DNA of 64,000 nt from Hepsetus odoe (lineage: Eukaryota; Chordata; Actinopteri; Characiformes; Hepsetidae): the NCBI GenBank assembly GCA_017165825.1, contig CM029369.1, positions 20,205,555-20,269,554 of the forward strand, written 5' to 3'. Within the stretch, counting starts at the first letter, position 1, and every line of letters begins with the position of its first letter. Positions 24,218-36,890 of this stretch are shown piece by piece. The notes below the pieces were generated by a model. That model had not been told where the DNA came from and ran no database searches. It saw nothing but the letters and a program-made list of their open reading frames with translations. The translations under genes and the position numbers were made by a program.

Positions 24218-26899
24218 TAAAGTTATCTAGCTTCAGGAAAGTTCTTCTCAGTAGAGATGATTCTTCATGTTAAAAGCAAAGGCAAGATTTTTAAAACAAA
24301 CATCTCGTCGCAGAATTCCTCCCGAGGGATAGAGTAACTTTTCTTCTTTAGGGACTTTTTAGAAAGTTTCTGTATTTTCTGCTCTCTCATAAATGGATTA
24401 TGTCTCAAAAACAGGGGAAATGATTGAATCCCAAATCATGAGGAATTATTCTTTTTGGGCTGGAATTGTGCTCTGCTTTGCTTCTAAACAAATCGAACCC
24501 AACTGCAGCATAGTTTTGAGGTTTGCTGAAGCCTATTTCAAACTCCTCAGTCATGTAGTCTTTACCTTCCTCATCTAATCCAAATGTGACACGACACATA
24601 AGAGTCAGATTCTAGTGTGTCTGAGAGCTTTGTTGAGGTGGGTGAGTGGCATAGTAACTGGTTAGCCTCGGGTGCTGCACTTCATACAGGGACCTAGTCT
24701 GTCTGCACAAGGGATGTTCAACGACTTGCCCTGTGGTGCTGTGCTGTGTTTTCAAAGCCCACAAATCATTTGTTTTCTGCTGCAAATGACACATAGGAGC
24801 GACTGGCTGTTGTCTCAATGTGTCACAGAGGAAGACTGAGGCATTTACGCAGTCCAGTCTTTTAACTGCAGGAGAAAAAAAGTCTTTTTGATTGATTAAT
24901 TACACTCACTCATGTCAGTGAGCTGCAAATTGGTAAGACAAGTGAAATATTAATATTATATCAGTCAGGATTTTTCTGGATGTGTAAGCATGTATAGCAA
25001 AGAGGCAAAATTGTCTTATTGTAATACCCCTACCTAATGAACTTAATTATTATTTTTCTTTATTTATTTTACACAGACTAAATAATTTTGATGAGATCAG
25101 TTGTAAACTAAACACACTGCACGAGTCTTATCTAAGCACGGTTAATTTTTAATGGCAGAATTAAAAAAGGTTCATGAAATGCTAAATCCCAATAAATAAA
25201 CAATGCATTTTAATCATATTTTAGTTATGAGACTCTTTATACTTTTCAAGGATATGTGTGTGTAACTGAGATGGTGTGTTTAATGTTAATGACGTTGGGA
25301 AATGGAAAAATGAGCCAGTGTGAGTTCTGTCCTTTCCCATCTGTGCAGGGGGCTCTAGTGCCCACGTCTGCTTCAGGGGTCACTGGGGTCAGCAGTGACA
25401 CCAGCTTTAACTGTTATTTACTCCGAGCCCATGACAAGACACATACAGCTTGCGCCCACTCAACTGATGTATGTTAAATGTGCTCCAAATTACCAGCATG
25501 ATGGATCTATTGATGGGCCATTTGAGCCTGTCTGCTTGTCTCTATCAGCCTCTCAGTTATCTCCCTCCCCTTCTTCTCTCTCTCTCACTCGCTCGCCCTC
25601 CCTCGGTGTCCTGCTCTCTTTTGCTCTCATTCTCTCTCTCTATCTTTTCCTCCCTTGCTCCCCCCAGCCTCATGTGGTCCAGGCTGAGCACCTTGCTCTG
25701 AATGGAAAATGAAGGGTTAGACACATACATGCACCTCTGGAACCTGTTGGGTGTTCAGACACATGTCTTGCCCGTCTCATTTCCAATGTGCTACAAGACC
25801 GTGTCAGGCTCAATTACTCTGTGTCAGAGTGTTGTGAGAAACCAGGGAAGAGTGGTTATTTACTATCAACACTATTGCCCACAGTGATTCTATTAGAGGA
25901 GTTTGCATAGGAATATAAATGTTACAACAGTCTTTAAAACGAAGGTGACGCCATAGAAGAATGGCCTTTTTTAACCTACACACATTTTCATGGCTTCAGC
26001 TGTTTTTTCTTTCTTGTAATTATGAATTCAGTGGTTCGTCAAGGAGCCAAAAATACTTCTATGACATTAAATGAAGAAGCCCTTTGGTTACCTTCATTTT
26101 TAGAGCGTAATGTGATATTAGGAATTTTGCTTCCCTTGCTTATGTTGGTTGCTGTGTTATGCATTTGCCTGTTGAATCAATTCTTGCCTGTTGATCATTC
26201 TTTATCTTTCTCCAACTTTACCCATAAAATGTCAATTCTGTCTGTTTCTGAAAGACCTTCAGTTCAATGGAATTGTGTATTGTTTACAAACTGAAAGCAA
26301 AACCTTTTTCATGTGAGCAAGCACTATTTGCTATTTAAAGCTCTATACCGCTTTTTTATTTTAAAACTGCCATTCGTATCAAACCTTTAGTTATGCTTTC
26401 CGTTGTATCGCCGCGCCTTTTTTGTGGAGAAGTGAGCACTGATTTCATCCCTCACTCACCTTACTCACTAGCAGCTCAACATGGTTCAATTTCACACAAA
26501 GAAAGCCAATATTGACTTCGTTAATTTGATCATTGGGGCAATTAGGAGGATATTATTTTATAATAAAAATGTTATTAATTGTAGCAATATTATGAGTCAT
26601 TATATTTAATAAAGATATTAGAATTCGGTTCAATTGAACTTAAAGGCAGAAAAAGGCTACCTCGGTAATTTTAAAATAAAAACCAGAGACCATATGATAA
26701 TTATTCCTTAGCTAAGATTATTTCAGCTTGAGTCCAGTCTAGCAAAAATTCCACTCTAGTAAAACTGAAAAACGCAATTGGCCTTTTAACAGAGGAATTT
26801 TTTCTCAAGCATTATTTCCAAACTGAAAATAATTTGACAGCTTGGCATTCAGATGTTGGCATATACCTTGTTTTCAGCATAAAGAAGACTTGGGAATGA
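24218..26899. other. Intergenic desert, no gene seen
   Basis: Unique DNA with a pyrimidine-rich TC tract at 25560-25660, whose low complexity explains the long overlapping plus frames at 25395-25712. No exon or repeat family is supported. Confidence 0.5.
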
Positions 26900-27260
26900 A
26901 TGGTCTAATTTTAGATCAGTATTGACCAGCATAGTTGAGTGCTCTTCACGGAGAAAGGTGATAGGAATAGCGAGAGGAAAAGGCTACAAGCGAAATCATC
27001 AGTGAGCAGCAGTTCAATGAGGAGAACCGAGCCCTGCTTAGGCTCATAAATAGCAGAGCACATCTTCTGCTGCTAATTGACTCACACAGGCATTAGTGGG
27101 ATTAAGTTAGAGCCCAAAGTTCATTAAGCAGATAAATGCATCTCTTAGCTTGCTAAAGAGCTCCTGTGCTAACTCAACCCACTGAAAATAGCACTTAGCC
27201 ACAATGGAGTTCAACTGGGATTAAAAACACATGTTCAATTCAATACTCTTATCTGTGGAA
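26900..27260. promoter_or_regulatory. Candidate conserved non-coding element
   Basis: A repeat-free block with GCTGCTAATTGACTCACACAGG near 27070 and CATTAGTGGGATTAAG near 27091, followed by TTCATTAAGCAGATAAATGC near 27120. It has no coding frame. The words are homeodomain-type cores; the enhancer function is inferred. Confidence 0.3.
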
Positions 27261-27479
27261 ATGTAAAGACCGTTTCTGTTGCAGTGTAATGAATGTAAAT
27301 TATTCAATTGTATCTGCTTGTAAGTGTTGCATATCTTTTAGCTTCATAAACATGTCTTTTGTATTGATTGGCAGAATGGAGAGCTGTAAAGAGATATTTT
27401 TGCTCGTTTTGTTTGCGTCTTTAGCAGTGCCTTGGATGAGTGGATGAATGCAAGCAGAAAAGTTATGCCTCCTAGACCT

Positions 27480-28170
27480 TAGTTCTATACATAGGTTACA
27501 GGGTAAGAGCGAGGGAAGCTCTCAAATTGTCTCTCTGCTATGAATGACATAACAGTTGGAGCTCAGAGAGTGGTGGGGAGTGCTTTCATTGTGCCAATTA
27601 GACGACAAATAACCCAGACAATGGACCTCTAAAGTTGGCAGGTAATTCAATCGGTACTGTTGACTCCAGGCATTCGCTGTGTTTGCCCCCCAGTCGGAAA
27701 TACCCAAAACTTCATCTGGGCGCAGTCAAACAATATGAAAGGTAATATTCTTTATCTGCGCCGGATAGCTGTGGATGAACTGCTCCAATATGAGTGTAAA
27801 TAAGATTTAGTGATTCCATACTTCAGTTGGCCTCAACTCAAAGTGATTTGGATCAATATTGTCTGCTGGCCCAGCAGCGTGCGACAGGGCCTCTTCGCCT
27901 CACAATGGGAAGGCACGAGAGCTGTATTCAAATTTCGACAGTGTCAAATTAATTCCAGCGTTATCTGGAAATTCAATTAGATGGCATCCCCCTTCCCCCA
28001 ACCTCGCTTTTGTGAGTAAGAAAGTGTCCAACATACCGATGTGACAAATTACAGTGCTCAGAGTGCATATCAAGCTGAAGTGTTGAGCCTTGCTAATCTT
28101 CCCCCTAATTCTCAATTACTGTAAAATGAAGCCATAAATCACAGGGACAGCCAGATCGATGGAAACGTTG
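27480..28170. promoter_or_regulatory. Candidate conserved non-coding element
   Basis: About 700 bp of unique sequence with CCAATTAGACG near 27595, GTAATTCAATCGG near 27641, GTCAAATTAATTCCAGCG near 27944, GAAATTCAATTAGATGG near 27968, and CTAATTCTCAATTACTG near 28106. Composition is balanced and unlike the AT-rich flanks. Opposed 61-71-codon frames cover it on both strands without protein character. It is one of the better enhancer candidates in the desert. Confidence 0.35.
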
Positions 28171-28257
28171 TTTTTCAAGTGATTGGCAGCCTCCCCAAAG
28201 GTTACTTTTTAAGTTGGTTTAAGGTTACCACTCTCGGAGGGCTGGAGGCAGCTTTGG

Positions 28258-28330
28258 GGGGGGGGGGTGTATGGGAGGGGTGTATGTTGAGGGGTACGCG
28301 TGGCAGCTTGGGTGGGGAGTGGGGGGTCGA
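28258..28330. repeat. G-rich low-complexity tract
   Basis: A run of 10 or more guanines at 28257-28267 followed by repeated GGGG blocks to about 28326. It has G-quadruplex potential on the plus strand. It separates two enhancer-like blocks. Confidence 0.85.
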
Positions 28331-28349
28331 ACTCAATCTATATGATTCA

Positions 28350-29380
28350 GAGTCCTCAATTCTTTAGGGGATACAGCAGGGGGACAGCACCAATTTTTAG
28401 CCCATCAGCCATCCAATTTTTCTCCTTTTCATACCTGCTGTAGTAAATGAGAAACAAATTAAATTTCTCCCTACTATCTCCACAGAAACCATTTAAATCC
28501 TTTATGGAAACTAAATTGTCCCCAGATAAATCGCCCCTGGTTCTATGAAAATATACTATGGCGGTGCAACTGAAATAAATTTGTGTCACTCCAGATATGC
28601 CATTGTCTGTAATGCCATTCATTGGAGACTTGGAGAAAGGCTGTGAGAGAGGAGGAAATATAAGCACGGGGGCACTTTTGGTGAAGAACAAAAGGAGGAG
28701 GAAAGCAGGACCTGCTCTGTGTGCCCACTCCCTCCTCTCCTGATGCCCACCTCCCACTCGCTGCGTTATTAATTTTTGGGCCAGAGTCTTCGCATTCATG
28801 AGGCTGAGATTGAAATGTAAATGAGGCGGAGTGAGCGAGCAGTCAGCAGTGGCCCCGGCCACGCGGCCAGTGTCACACATGCGCACGATCCACTCTCCAG
28901 CACTTATCATTCACACAGATTAAGAGAGCGGAGCATCAATCACTACATCAGGGAAACAATGAATAAAACGGCCCAGTGAGGCCGATGAAAATCCCTGACG
29001 GAGCGGAGACGCGCACCGCGCCGCGGCGGAGCGGCTGATTGCTGCGCCCCAGATCTGGCCAGGGCTGGCAGGCTGAGCTGAACGTGGTGCTCAAGCTGTC
29101 TTCATCAGCGAAAGAAGGCCATGAATCTTTCTGTCCGGCTCTTACTGACGGCTCGGCTGTCCTCTGGGTGGGGAGTGGAGAACAGCTGATCGTGGCTGTT
29201 ATGAGATGTAACACAGAGTGTAATTTATTCCTGCAGGGGTATTGAGATGTGCTCTTTGACAAGGTCATTACTGACTGGTTAGGATTCGCAGATTGCGAGG
29301 CCTTTTTATTTTTATTGACCAATGTTGCTATCTGATTTAATTCATCTGTCTGCCAAGCGTGGCCCATCTTTATTTATGGT
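28350..29380. promoter_or_regulatory. Candidate conserved non-coding element cluster
   Basis: About 1 kb of unique DNA containing two long minus-strand open frames (184 codons at 28356-28910 and 139 codons at 28948-29367). Neither translation has recognisable domains, low-complexity bias or splice-flanked limits, and the opposite strand is open in places too. I therefore read the frames as chance openness in slow-evolving non-coding DNA. There is a small CpG-rich core at 28990-29040 (cggagacgcgcaccgcgccg), unusual in this AT-rich desert. Confidence 0.35.
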
Positions 29381-29539
29381 TCAAAATGCAGCATTTTTTT
29401 TTAATGAAGAAAATTGAACAACCATTTTTAATGAGCCTAGTTTGTAATCAAACGGTATGAAAAATGATATTTTTTGGTGAAAAAAAAAAGCAGAATGAAT
29501 AGATTTTTATTCTAAAGCTCAGTGTATGTTGTATTTTAT

Positions 29540-30480
29540 CCTGCAGGATGTGACAAAGATATCCAGAATTATGGGCCACTTTGCTGCAGGGCCAGACTGG
29601 ATAAAAGGACATTTGACGTTAATAAATATAACTGGTTAGTCTGGGGGAGCTTCCATTTATTGATGCTTTATGGACTGTGATTGGTGAATATTTGAAGGAT
29701 TATTGGCCATGAGCGCAGGACGTATGAAGCCTTGCACTTATTACTGACGAAAGCTGGCGATCTGGATGCCTTTGAGATATCACACTTTATTCCCTTCACA
29801 GAGGCTCTGCATGAGTCGCCGTTGCTCTGCTTATGGCATGTCACCCCAGGTTCATGTCTAACGTAATCAGGCCAACCACTGATGGCATCAGCACTTAAAG
29901 GCTGATGGAGGCCAGTGGAATTCCATTTTCTCAAGCACTGCCAGTTGTCTATTATTATCAGTTTTCTTTCTCTCCTCCCTTTTTTTTGTTTTTTTTTCCC
30001 CACCTCTCTACAGCTCTGGCTTTCTACTTTGTGCTTTCCACTACAAAAGCTAATGTGCTGAAAGACTGGTCTTGTCTCGCCGCACTCATTGAAATCATGT
30101 GAATGCCATTTATGCTTAATACTCCAGTGCGCGTGAGAAAGCAAAGCGAGGCGGCAGCTCCTGAAGTGAGATGAGAAGACCTCAGGGGGATTCGCGTGCG
30201 CCGTCTGCCGAGAGCACTCAAACACTGACAGCCCGACCAAAATATTTCACATAATTTGATTAGGTTACAATGACAATCTTTATTTATAGTCTGCCTCAGA
30301 TGCAGGGGGCGGAGGCTTTTGTAGTGACGGATTCAAATTAACTTCTGTTTGCCTTGCAACTACAACCCAAATAAAAACAAGCCCCGTTCACACTGCTCAA
30401 GGCTAATTATGGTGTACAGTGTGTCCATCCATTAGAGCGCCCCAGAGGCTGCAGCAGTCATTTGCTTCATTAGGTTTTAT
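29540..30480. promoter_or_regulatory. Candidate conserved non-coding element cluster
   Basis: Unique sequence carrying a 190-codon minus frame (29668-30240), the longest single frame in the window. The predicted protein is rich in Ser, His, Cys and Lys and contains a lysine-rich stretch encoded by the T-rich tract at 29965-30000. I recognise no domain. Exon limits cannot be placed and the plus strand also carries an open frame over part of it. A lineage-specific gene cannot be excluded, but a non-coding regulatory block is more likely. Confidence 0.3.
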
Positions 30481-32330
30481 GATCACTGCTGATCTTGTTT
30501 GCAGAGGTCGGTCTGTTCTGGAGAAGCGCACAAAGGCAGGTGTGAACGAGAGCTATTCACATGCAGATGTGACCCAGCTGCCTGTAGCTGTGCAGTGAAA
30601 TACAGTGTTCAGTTGCTTGCAATGCATTGCAGCCTGGAATGAGCTCTTTGGCAAGGTGCTCAACCAGTGAGCATGGAGCACAGGTAGGCTTGTTTTTTTG
30701 TTTTTGTGCCAACATGGGTCTTAGTTCATCAAATTGTTGCTCCACCACAAAGCCTTCACACGCCAGTGTGCATTGAACTGGGGGTTAATGAAAAAGTCCT
30801 GCACATTGATTTACCTGCTCCTCCGCGGGTGAACCCATCGAAACAAACAATTCATTTGTCTGCCACATGTTTCTCCAGCTAGACCCTCATAAAAGCGGCT
30901 CGGGAAATTTCACCGTCTGTTTCAGGGACCTCTGTTTCCCCTGCGTCATTTTTTTAATTGAAAGTCAATTCTAAACTCGGCTATAAACATCATTGCGCTC
31001 AATCAGGGCTGGTGTAGATCAAATAGCAGTGGCTGCTACAGATGCCTTCAACCCTGACTTGTCTCCCTGCTTTCGTACTGTTTAACACCGTGGCATGCTT
31101 TTTTTTAAGCAGGAGATGGCTGTCACTGTATTTTGTCAGCAAAGCATAATATTTCTTCAGGAGTTTTAAACCTGGCACTCAGCGGGGAAGAAATGAAAAT
31201 ACTGCACCGCATAAACTGTGCGAGTCAGTTGTAAATCACCTAACACGGTGTAGTGGCACCAGGTAGAGAGAGAACTGCGTGCTGTCAAGTCCCCCTTGTG
31301 AAAAACAGATTGGACACCAGTCATCATGCTTTAATCAGCCTCCAAATAATAGACACCTCCCTGCTCCCTTCTAAGCACCATGCCACTGGATGAGGGAAAA
31401 GAGGGAGAAAAACATGCAGAACTTACTTTGCTTTCAGACTTCTCCAAGTTGCGCTATTTAAATTTTTTCGCCTTTGTTTGTTTGTTGGAGTGTCAGGGGT
31501 TATTGCTTTGGTGAGAATCTAAAAGGGATCTTTGAAGCTTTAATATGATCCGTTCACACAAGCACTTCAAAGGTCGCCTCCAGTTGCTGTGATAAGTTAC
31601 CTTTTTTTACACTCTGTGTGTCAAGTGATAATGTTATTGTTGGAGAGACATTTTTACAGCCCTGGTTTAATGTGGAGATATTTGTGCTTGCATAGGGCCT
31701 GTTTTTCTTTCTTTTCTTTTTTTTTAATTAAGTAGTGGGTAGAAGTCTTACATTGCTGTGGTTGCTGTTTAAGAGTGTTAACATTATCCAGATGGAATTT
31801 GATGTTTGAGGGAATGAGATGCTTCAGGAAATGCTTGAAGTGTTAAAAAGCAACTTCTTTCGTTTTCCGTTAGAGGCAGTGAATGATTTTGATTCTTCAA
31901 ATATTTCTGTTCTTTGAACAAAAGTTTGCAACCTGTACAGATGGCAGAAGCCAAAAAGGTAATGCCTAGTAGTGTCTGGTGTCCAAAAAAGACCAAATGA
32001 GCCTCTGCTGTGGGTCAGTTAACAGTATGAAAATCTGAGCATCTCAAGCTTTCTCAATTGCTTTCACCCTTATAAATTTGTGTAAGGCTCCAAATCTAAT
32101 AACTCACCCTTTCACATTAGGGACCGTCTGTCTTAAGCACTCAAGCTCAGAAAGTCAGCTTCACTCTAACCTATAGATGCTGCGATCCCTGACACCACTC
32201 TGTTCTTTTGGTGGTGGGGACAGATGTTCTTCTGCCTTGAAAGGGGACAAAAATCAAGTTAAGTCTTTCTGCTACAGGATTTGCTCTGTTTTCTTGTAGT
32301 TGATTAGTGTTAACCAAATAAGGGAGACAT
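30481..32330. other. Non-coding, possible regulatory sub-blocks
   Basis: No gene seen. The part at 30780-31420 is unique and mixed in composition, with one TTTTTTAATTG word near 30951. The rest is AT-rich with T-runs at 31100 and 31720. Confidence 0.4.
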
Positions 32331-32830
32331 TACTGACAGCAAGCTACATGGGGCAGGGCTGCTTTTGAGAATGGGCCAGATGGCCTTGCTCGATCTGCTG
32401 TAATGCAGTAAGGCCTGTTGAGGAGCTAGCGGTATTGATTTCATTTCTGGCCTTAGATGCAGCAAGCATATCTACATGTGTCGGCACTGAAATGGGCGGC
32501 GAGAAATCCAATAGCAGGGCGTAGGATGGAAGCAAGTGCATTGGTGGCTATTAAGGCTGTCAATTCCATCTGTCTCCTGAAGGAGCCACCTCTACGTTGA
32601 GAAGATTTCTGTCTAGCAGGAACACTATATGCATGCCCCATTCTCAGTCCACGTGCAAGGAACATCTTGCTCCATTATGCTCGTTAATTAGGGAGACAGT
32701 GATTCGGGCTTGACTTTCGCTCTTCCAAAGGGAACTGTAAATAAGCGTGCCCCCAGGTGAATAAAGATACCAGATGCACCGAGAAGGGCAGGGCAAAGCT
32801 CATTTGTTATTCTGTCACTGAGGTGACAGA
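32331..32830. promoter_or_regulatory. Candidate conserved non-coding element
   Basis: A unique block of balanced composition with CTCGTTAATTAGGGAGAC near 32680. Open frames on the minus strand (32344-32541, 32453-32665) have no protein signature. Enhancer role is inferred from composition and location only. Confidence 0.27.
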
Positions 32831-35640
32831 ACTGAGTTTACATAATAGCAACTAGGGTTGGGAAGAAAAGCAGTTTGGAAAAATGAAAAATTGGGACATT
32901 GATGATTATCAACAGATATCGTTTATTTTTATGTTATAAAATGAAGTTTTCGGAAATTATTTTTATAGGAAACAATACGTTTACCTAGGACAGTTTCTAA
33001 TGCATTTTCTTCAGAGAAGTCAAACAAAAATATACATGTCCTTTTAAAAGACATCAGAGCTATGAGATATGTTTTCCTTCCTTTTTATGCCTGGAACTAC
33101 AAGTTTGATTACCCAAGGTTGAGACATACACATAAAGCTCATGAAGTTTCCATTGTGAGTCAATAGCTTTTTTTTTTGTAGCAGTGTCTCTTTGAGTTGG
33201 CAAAATAGTGAACACCTTCACCTGCTGCAGGCTTATAGATAAATGGTTCCTTATTTTTTACACATTGTATGCAAGTGTTTAATCAAGACAGCTCATCCAA
33301 ATTTTATTGTCAAAATCACATTTGCTTTTCTCACCAAAAAAAATCACCTCAAAATCGCAAGGTCTAAATATTAATATCAATAAGTAACACTATGAAGAAT
33401 AAGTGCTATTTTGGATTTCATTTTCTGTATTGTGTTTGTCACTGTCACTCACGCTGTCTACTCGCTGCTATGGGTCTAAACAAAGTAAGCCTTGAGCTTC
33501 TGATCGCAGATGAGAGCACAGATTGCCCAAACATACAGAAAGGAAAGAAATAATGATGAATTGTACTTTAATTTCATGACTATTATTGACAAACTGATAA
33601 GTGATCTTAGCCCTAATAACCACTGTAATTGCTTAGCAGTCACCAGGTCTTACTGGTTGCATTCATGGCAGCATTATGCTGTTATCATGATGGTAGAGAG
33701 AGTAAATAATTTCCATGAAAGGCATGCTGTAGAGTTACAGCTGTCAAAATAACTTCTCATGCAGTTTGACACATTTATCTTTTGTTACCTCATATTGGAA
33801 GCAGTGTATCTTGTGTAGTGGATTATTTGTGTATGTTTGATAAATGTTCCATCCATGACTGCCACGGTCCCTGAGCCAGCTCTCTTGCTCTGATGCACTT
33901 ATTAATAATAAATTGTCTGTGCAGAATGTGAGAATTCGTCCTCCCTTTACAGTTATTGTGTAAACAAAAGACTGTTTGCCATATCCATCTTAATAGAGGA
34001 CATTTTATTCAATAAAGATAACTTGCTGGAGAAAAATGAGATCTCTTAACTCTCTCACCCTCTCCTGCCCTCACGCTTTCTCCCTAGATCCTGTGACATT
34101 TCCCGTTCCTCTGAGAATGCCCTTGGTGCTGTGTCACAGAGGAGCTCAGTGCATCAGAGGGAAAAAAACATGCTAATGAATGTGTCCTCACAGCACTTTG
34201 TTTCCCCCAATACAAAGACATACAGCCGTGTCAAATGTGCAGTTCTGAATCCACCCACAGCAGGAGCAGCCCAAATCAGCTACAGAAAAAAAACAAGGCC
34301 ATAACAGTTATAGCAGACCACAGAAAAATGGCATGGAGCAATATGTCACACAGCCTTCACACTTTCTGACAGCCTTACAGTAACGATGCATTTCCAAACT
34401 GCTTTATGTATTAATATTGGTGCAAAGCTGTATCCAGTGGTATATATTTTGCAAACTCCACTTGATTTACCTTGCCACCTTTTTATCAAAGAACAGCCAG
34501 TCATGCTGAGGACATAAATCTCTCTCACCTGGCATTTTGTAAAAATAAGGAGATTAAGTTTGCACACTGTGGTCAAGGGAGAGCAGTAAATTACCCTGGT
34601 AACAAAGTTAACATTGATTCAGATACAAGTGCTTGTCCACATATAACAATGATAACCTTTTAGTACATTTGGAAAACAAATTTGACACCCATTAAAATAA
34701 CGAACGACTCTGCCCTCCCCCAAGAAACTATTTGGATGAGGTATGGCCATTTAAACCCTATGTTGTGCTTGTTTGGCAACCCAGCAGGGACCCTCAAGTA
34801 GCATAAATTAAACTGAAAAGACATAAATTACGCCAATAAGATAAAAGCATACAAATATTTCTGACTATTTACAACCATTTTTACAGCACAGATTCATTGT
34901 TAAAAACACTTACATTTCATAAGCCGCTTAATATAATAAAAGTTGTAACACTTCATTATAGCTAAATAAACACTGAATGGAGAAGATTCTGCACCAGTAT
35001 AAATGCAAATATGCTACTATATATTAACACAAAAAAGTTTTTTTTATGACAGCCACAATGTCGTGTTCAGTAGTAGCATTTGTATATATGTATTAGCAAA
35101 TTCATGGTCTTTCAGGAACGTCATTTTGCACTTTTTCAACATATTTGTGTATAGTTTCTTGGTTCTTGATAAGCTACATTTTCAGAAACCTTAATCTTTA
35201 AGAATACTGTTTCCAGACAAAGACGCATGTCTTCCGGGGGAGCCAAAGAGTTGAAGGTAAAATATTTTCATAAGCTGAAGTGCTAAAGTGACAAGTCTGT
35301 CAGTGAAAGTAGTTTGTCCTCTGCCGTTCAATGAAAATATTATGAGAAGAGGAGAGTGATGGACAGCTCTGACACTCAGGAGCACTTAGACAGTTATTAA
35401 CAGTTTCTGCCAGTCACCACATCTGACACAATGCAAACAGAGTGTGTCTAATTTTACATTACACACCGGCAGGCATGGGTCACTTTTAAAGAACACAGGA
35501 AAACTCAATTTGGCATCCATTTGACGGCCAATCATCTAAATTGCCCCTGTAGCCTATAGCGAACACACGTGCACAGACACTCACAAGCACACAATTAACA
35601 TGAAATATTCTTTATCATTTTTCACATACAGAGTTGACGT
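32831..35640. other. Intergenic desert, no gene seen
   Basis: AT-rich sequence with one mixed-composition unique block at about 33830-34300. No exon, RNA gene or identifiable repeat family is supported. Confidence 0.5.
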
Positions 35641-35643
35641 TAA

Positions 35644-36890
35644 TTAAGAGACAACTTGCAGTGAAATGTACTTTGTATACATATGTACAAACCACCCCCC
35701 ACCCTTACTACACAGAAACACAAAAAGCCTGGTTAGAAAAAGAGTGCTCAGATTTTTGAACTGCAGTTGTCCATTGTTGCTTAGCGAGTCTGTGATCAGT
35801 TTGGTGAAATGGCATGCAGGTGTGGGGCAGGACTGTAAACGTTTCTCACCACAGATGGACATCAGTTTGTCAGCGCTGGTTCCCTGGGAGCAAGAGATGC
35901 CATAGCCAAAGCAGGCAGAATGTAAGGAGGTCAGCCCCTGCAAAATCTTTATCATGCTGTTCATGTCAAACCACGGAGACCTCAACTATGTTTTGATAAC
36001 CATTCAACAAATCTGGTGCACCCTTGGCAGCACGTTCCTTCCACGCCGGACTGAAATGTAATTGATGAAAATTGCTCATCGCTTCACGGGCTTGCCATTT
36101 AGAATCAAATGCATAGACATTGGTAGAATCTCCACTCAAGTATGCAGGGTAATTGTTCTCCAGATAGCCCACAGGGCTTCCACAAACGCTGCAGATATCC
36201 ACGTTCCTGTATAGGTTAATCTGAATTGAGTGTGGTTTTCAGAGAAAATCAAAACATCCTGATTTCCTGACAGGGCTGGTTTGGCGTGTAAGACTCCGCC
36301 AATTCCAATGCAGCTCATCTGCATTCTGATGAGTGCTACCAATAATTTGTTTCAGACAGACTCCTCATAGATCTTTGCTGAGACATACTCTGATTTCTGA
36401 GGCAACCACACTCAAAAAAGTATCACAGAGGAAGTCCAAACACATAACTGTCAGAGATACTTTTGAAGCTATCCCCTGATGGGACGACGCAGACCAAGCC
36501 TGATTTGCAGACCAACAATGATTGATAAATGCAGGTTTAATATGCTCTGAAGAGGTCTCAGGAGGCTTCTCAGCATCATGGTTGTTGGTTTGTTTGGGAT
36601 TTTTTTTTCTTCCTTGCTGAATAAATGAACAGGTCTAATCGGTAGGGTAATTACAAGAAAAAGGGTCTTTGTAATTAGGGACTAATGACAAGCTTTCTGC
36701 ATGGTCTTGCCAAACAGCTGTTTTGGAAAGGTAAGACTCCAGTCCTTTCACTGCACATGTTCTAGCATATGGAAGTAATTTAGCTGCACTTAACTGTCTA
36801 CAAACAATTAGGTCAAAATGTAAAAATGTCGTTATGTACAACTTCTGAAACATATTTTCTCCTTCCTTGCTTGTGTGCTGGCGGAACAAT
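35644..36890 (-). pseudogene. Unidentified protein-coding relic, frames broken
   Basis: Several minus-strand reading frames over about 1.25 kb look like pieces of one lost protein. In transcription order they are: a frame at 36635-36889 with LLPYARTCAVKGLESYLSKT and AVWQDHAESL; a frame at 36136-36342 with GGVLHAKPALSGNQDVLIFS; a frame at 35966-36202 with SVCGSPVGYLENNYPAYLSG and HFSPAWKERAAKGAPDLLNG; and a frame at 35644-35985 with KILQGLTSLHSACFGYGISC. The amino-acid texture (W, Y and G content, mixed helices) is protein-like. Stops and frameshifts separate the pieces and no splice sites delimit them, so a processed retrocopy or a captured intronless gene, possibly of viral origin, is more likely than a live multi-exon gene. 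I do not recognise the family and assign no function. Confidence 0.4.

Noticed and set aside
25395..25712. Ser/Leu/Pro-rich frames as a secreted protein
   Set aside because: Arise from a TC-rich low-complexity stretch at 25560-25660.
28356..28910. 184-codon minus-strand frame as a protein-coding gene
   Set aside because: No recognisable domain, no splice or promoter logic, and its composition looks like translated non-coding DNA. Kept only as an observation.
29668..30240. 190-codon minus-strand frame as a gene
   Set aside because: Same reasons; a lysine-rich run comes from a T-rich tract, and the opposite strand is also open in part.
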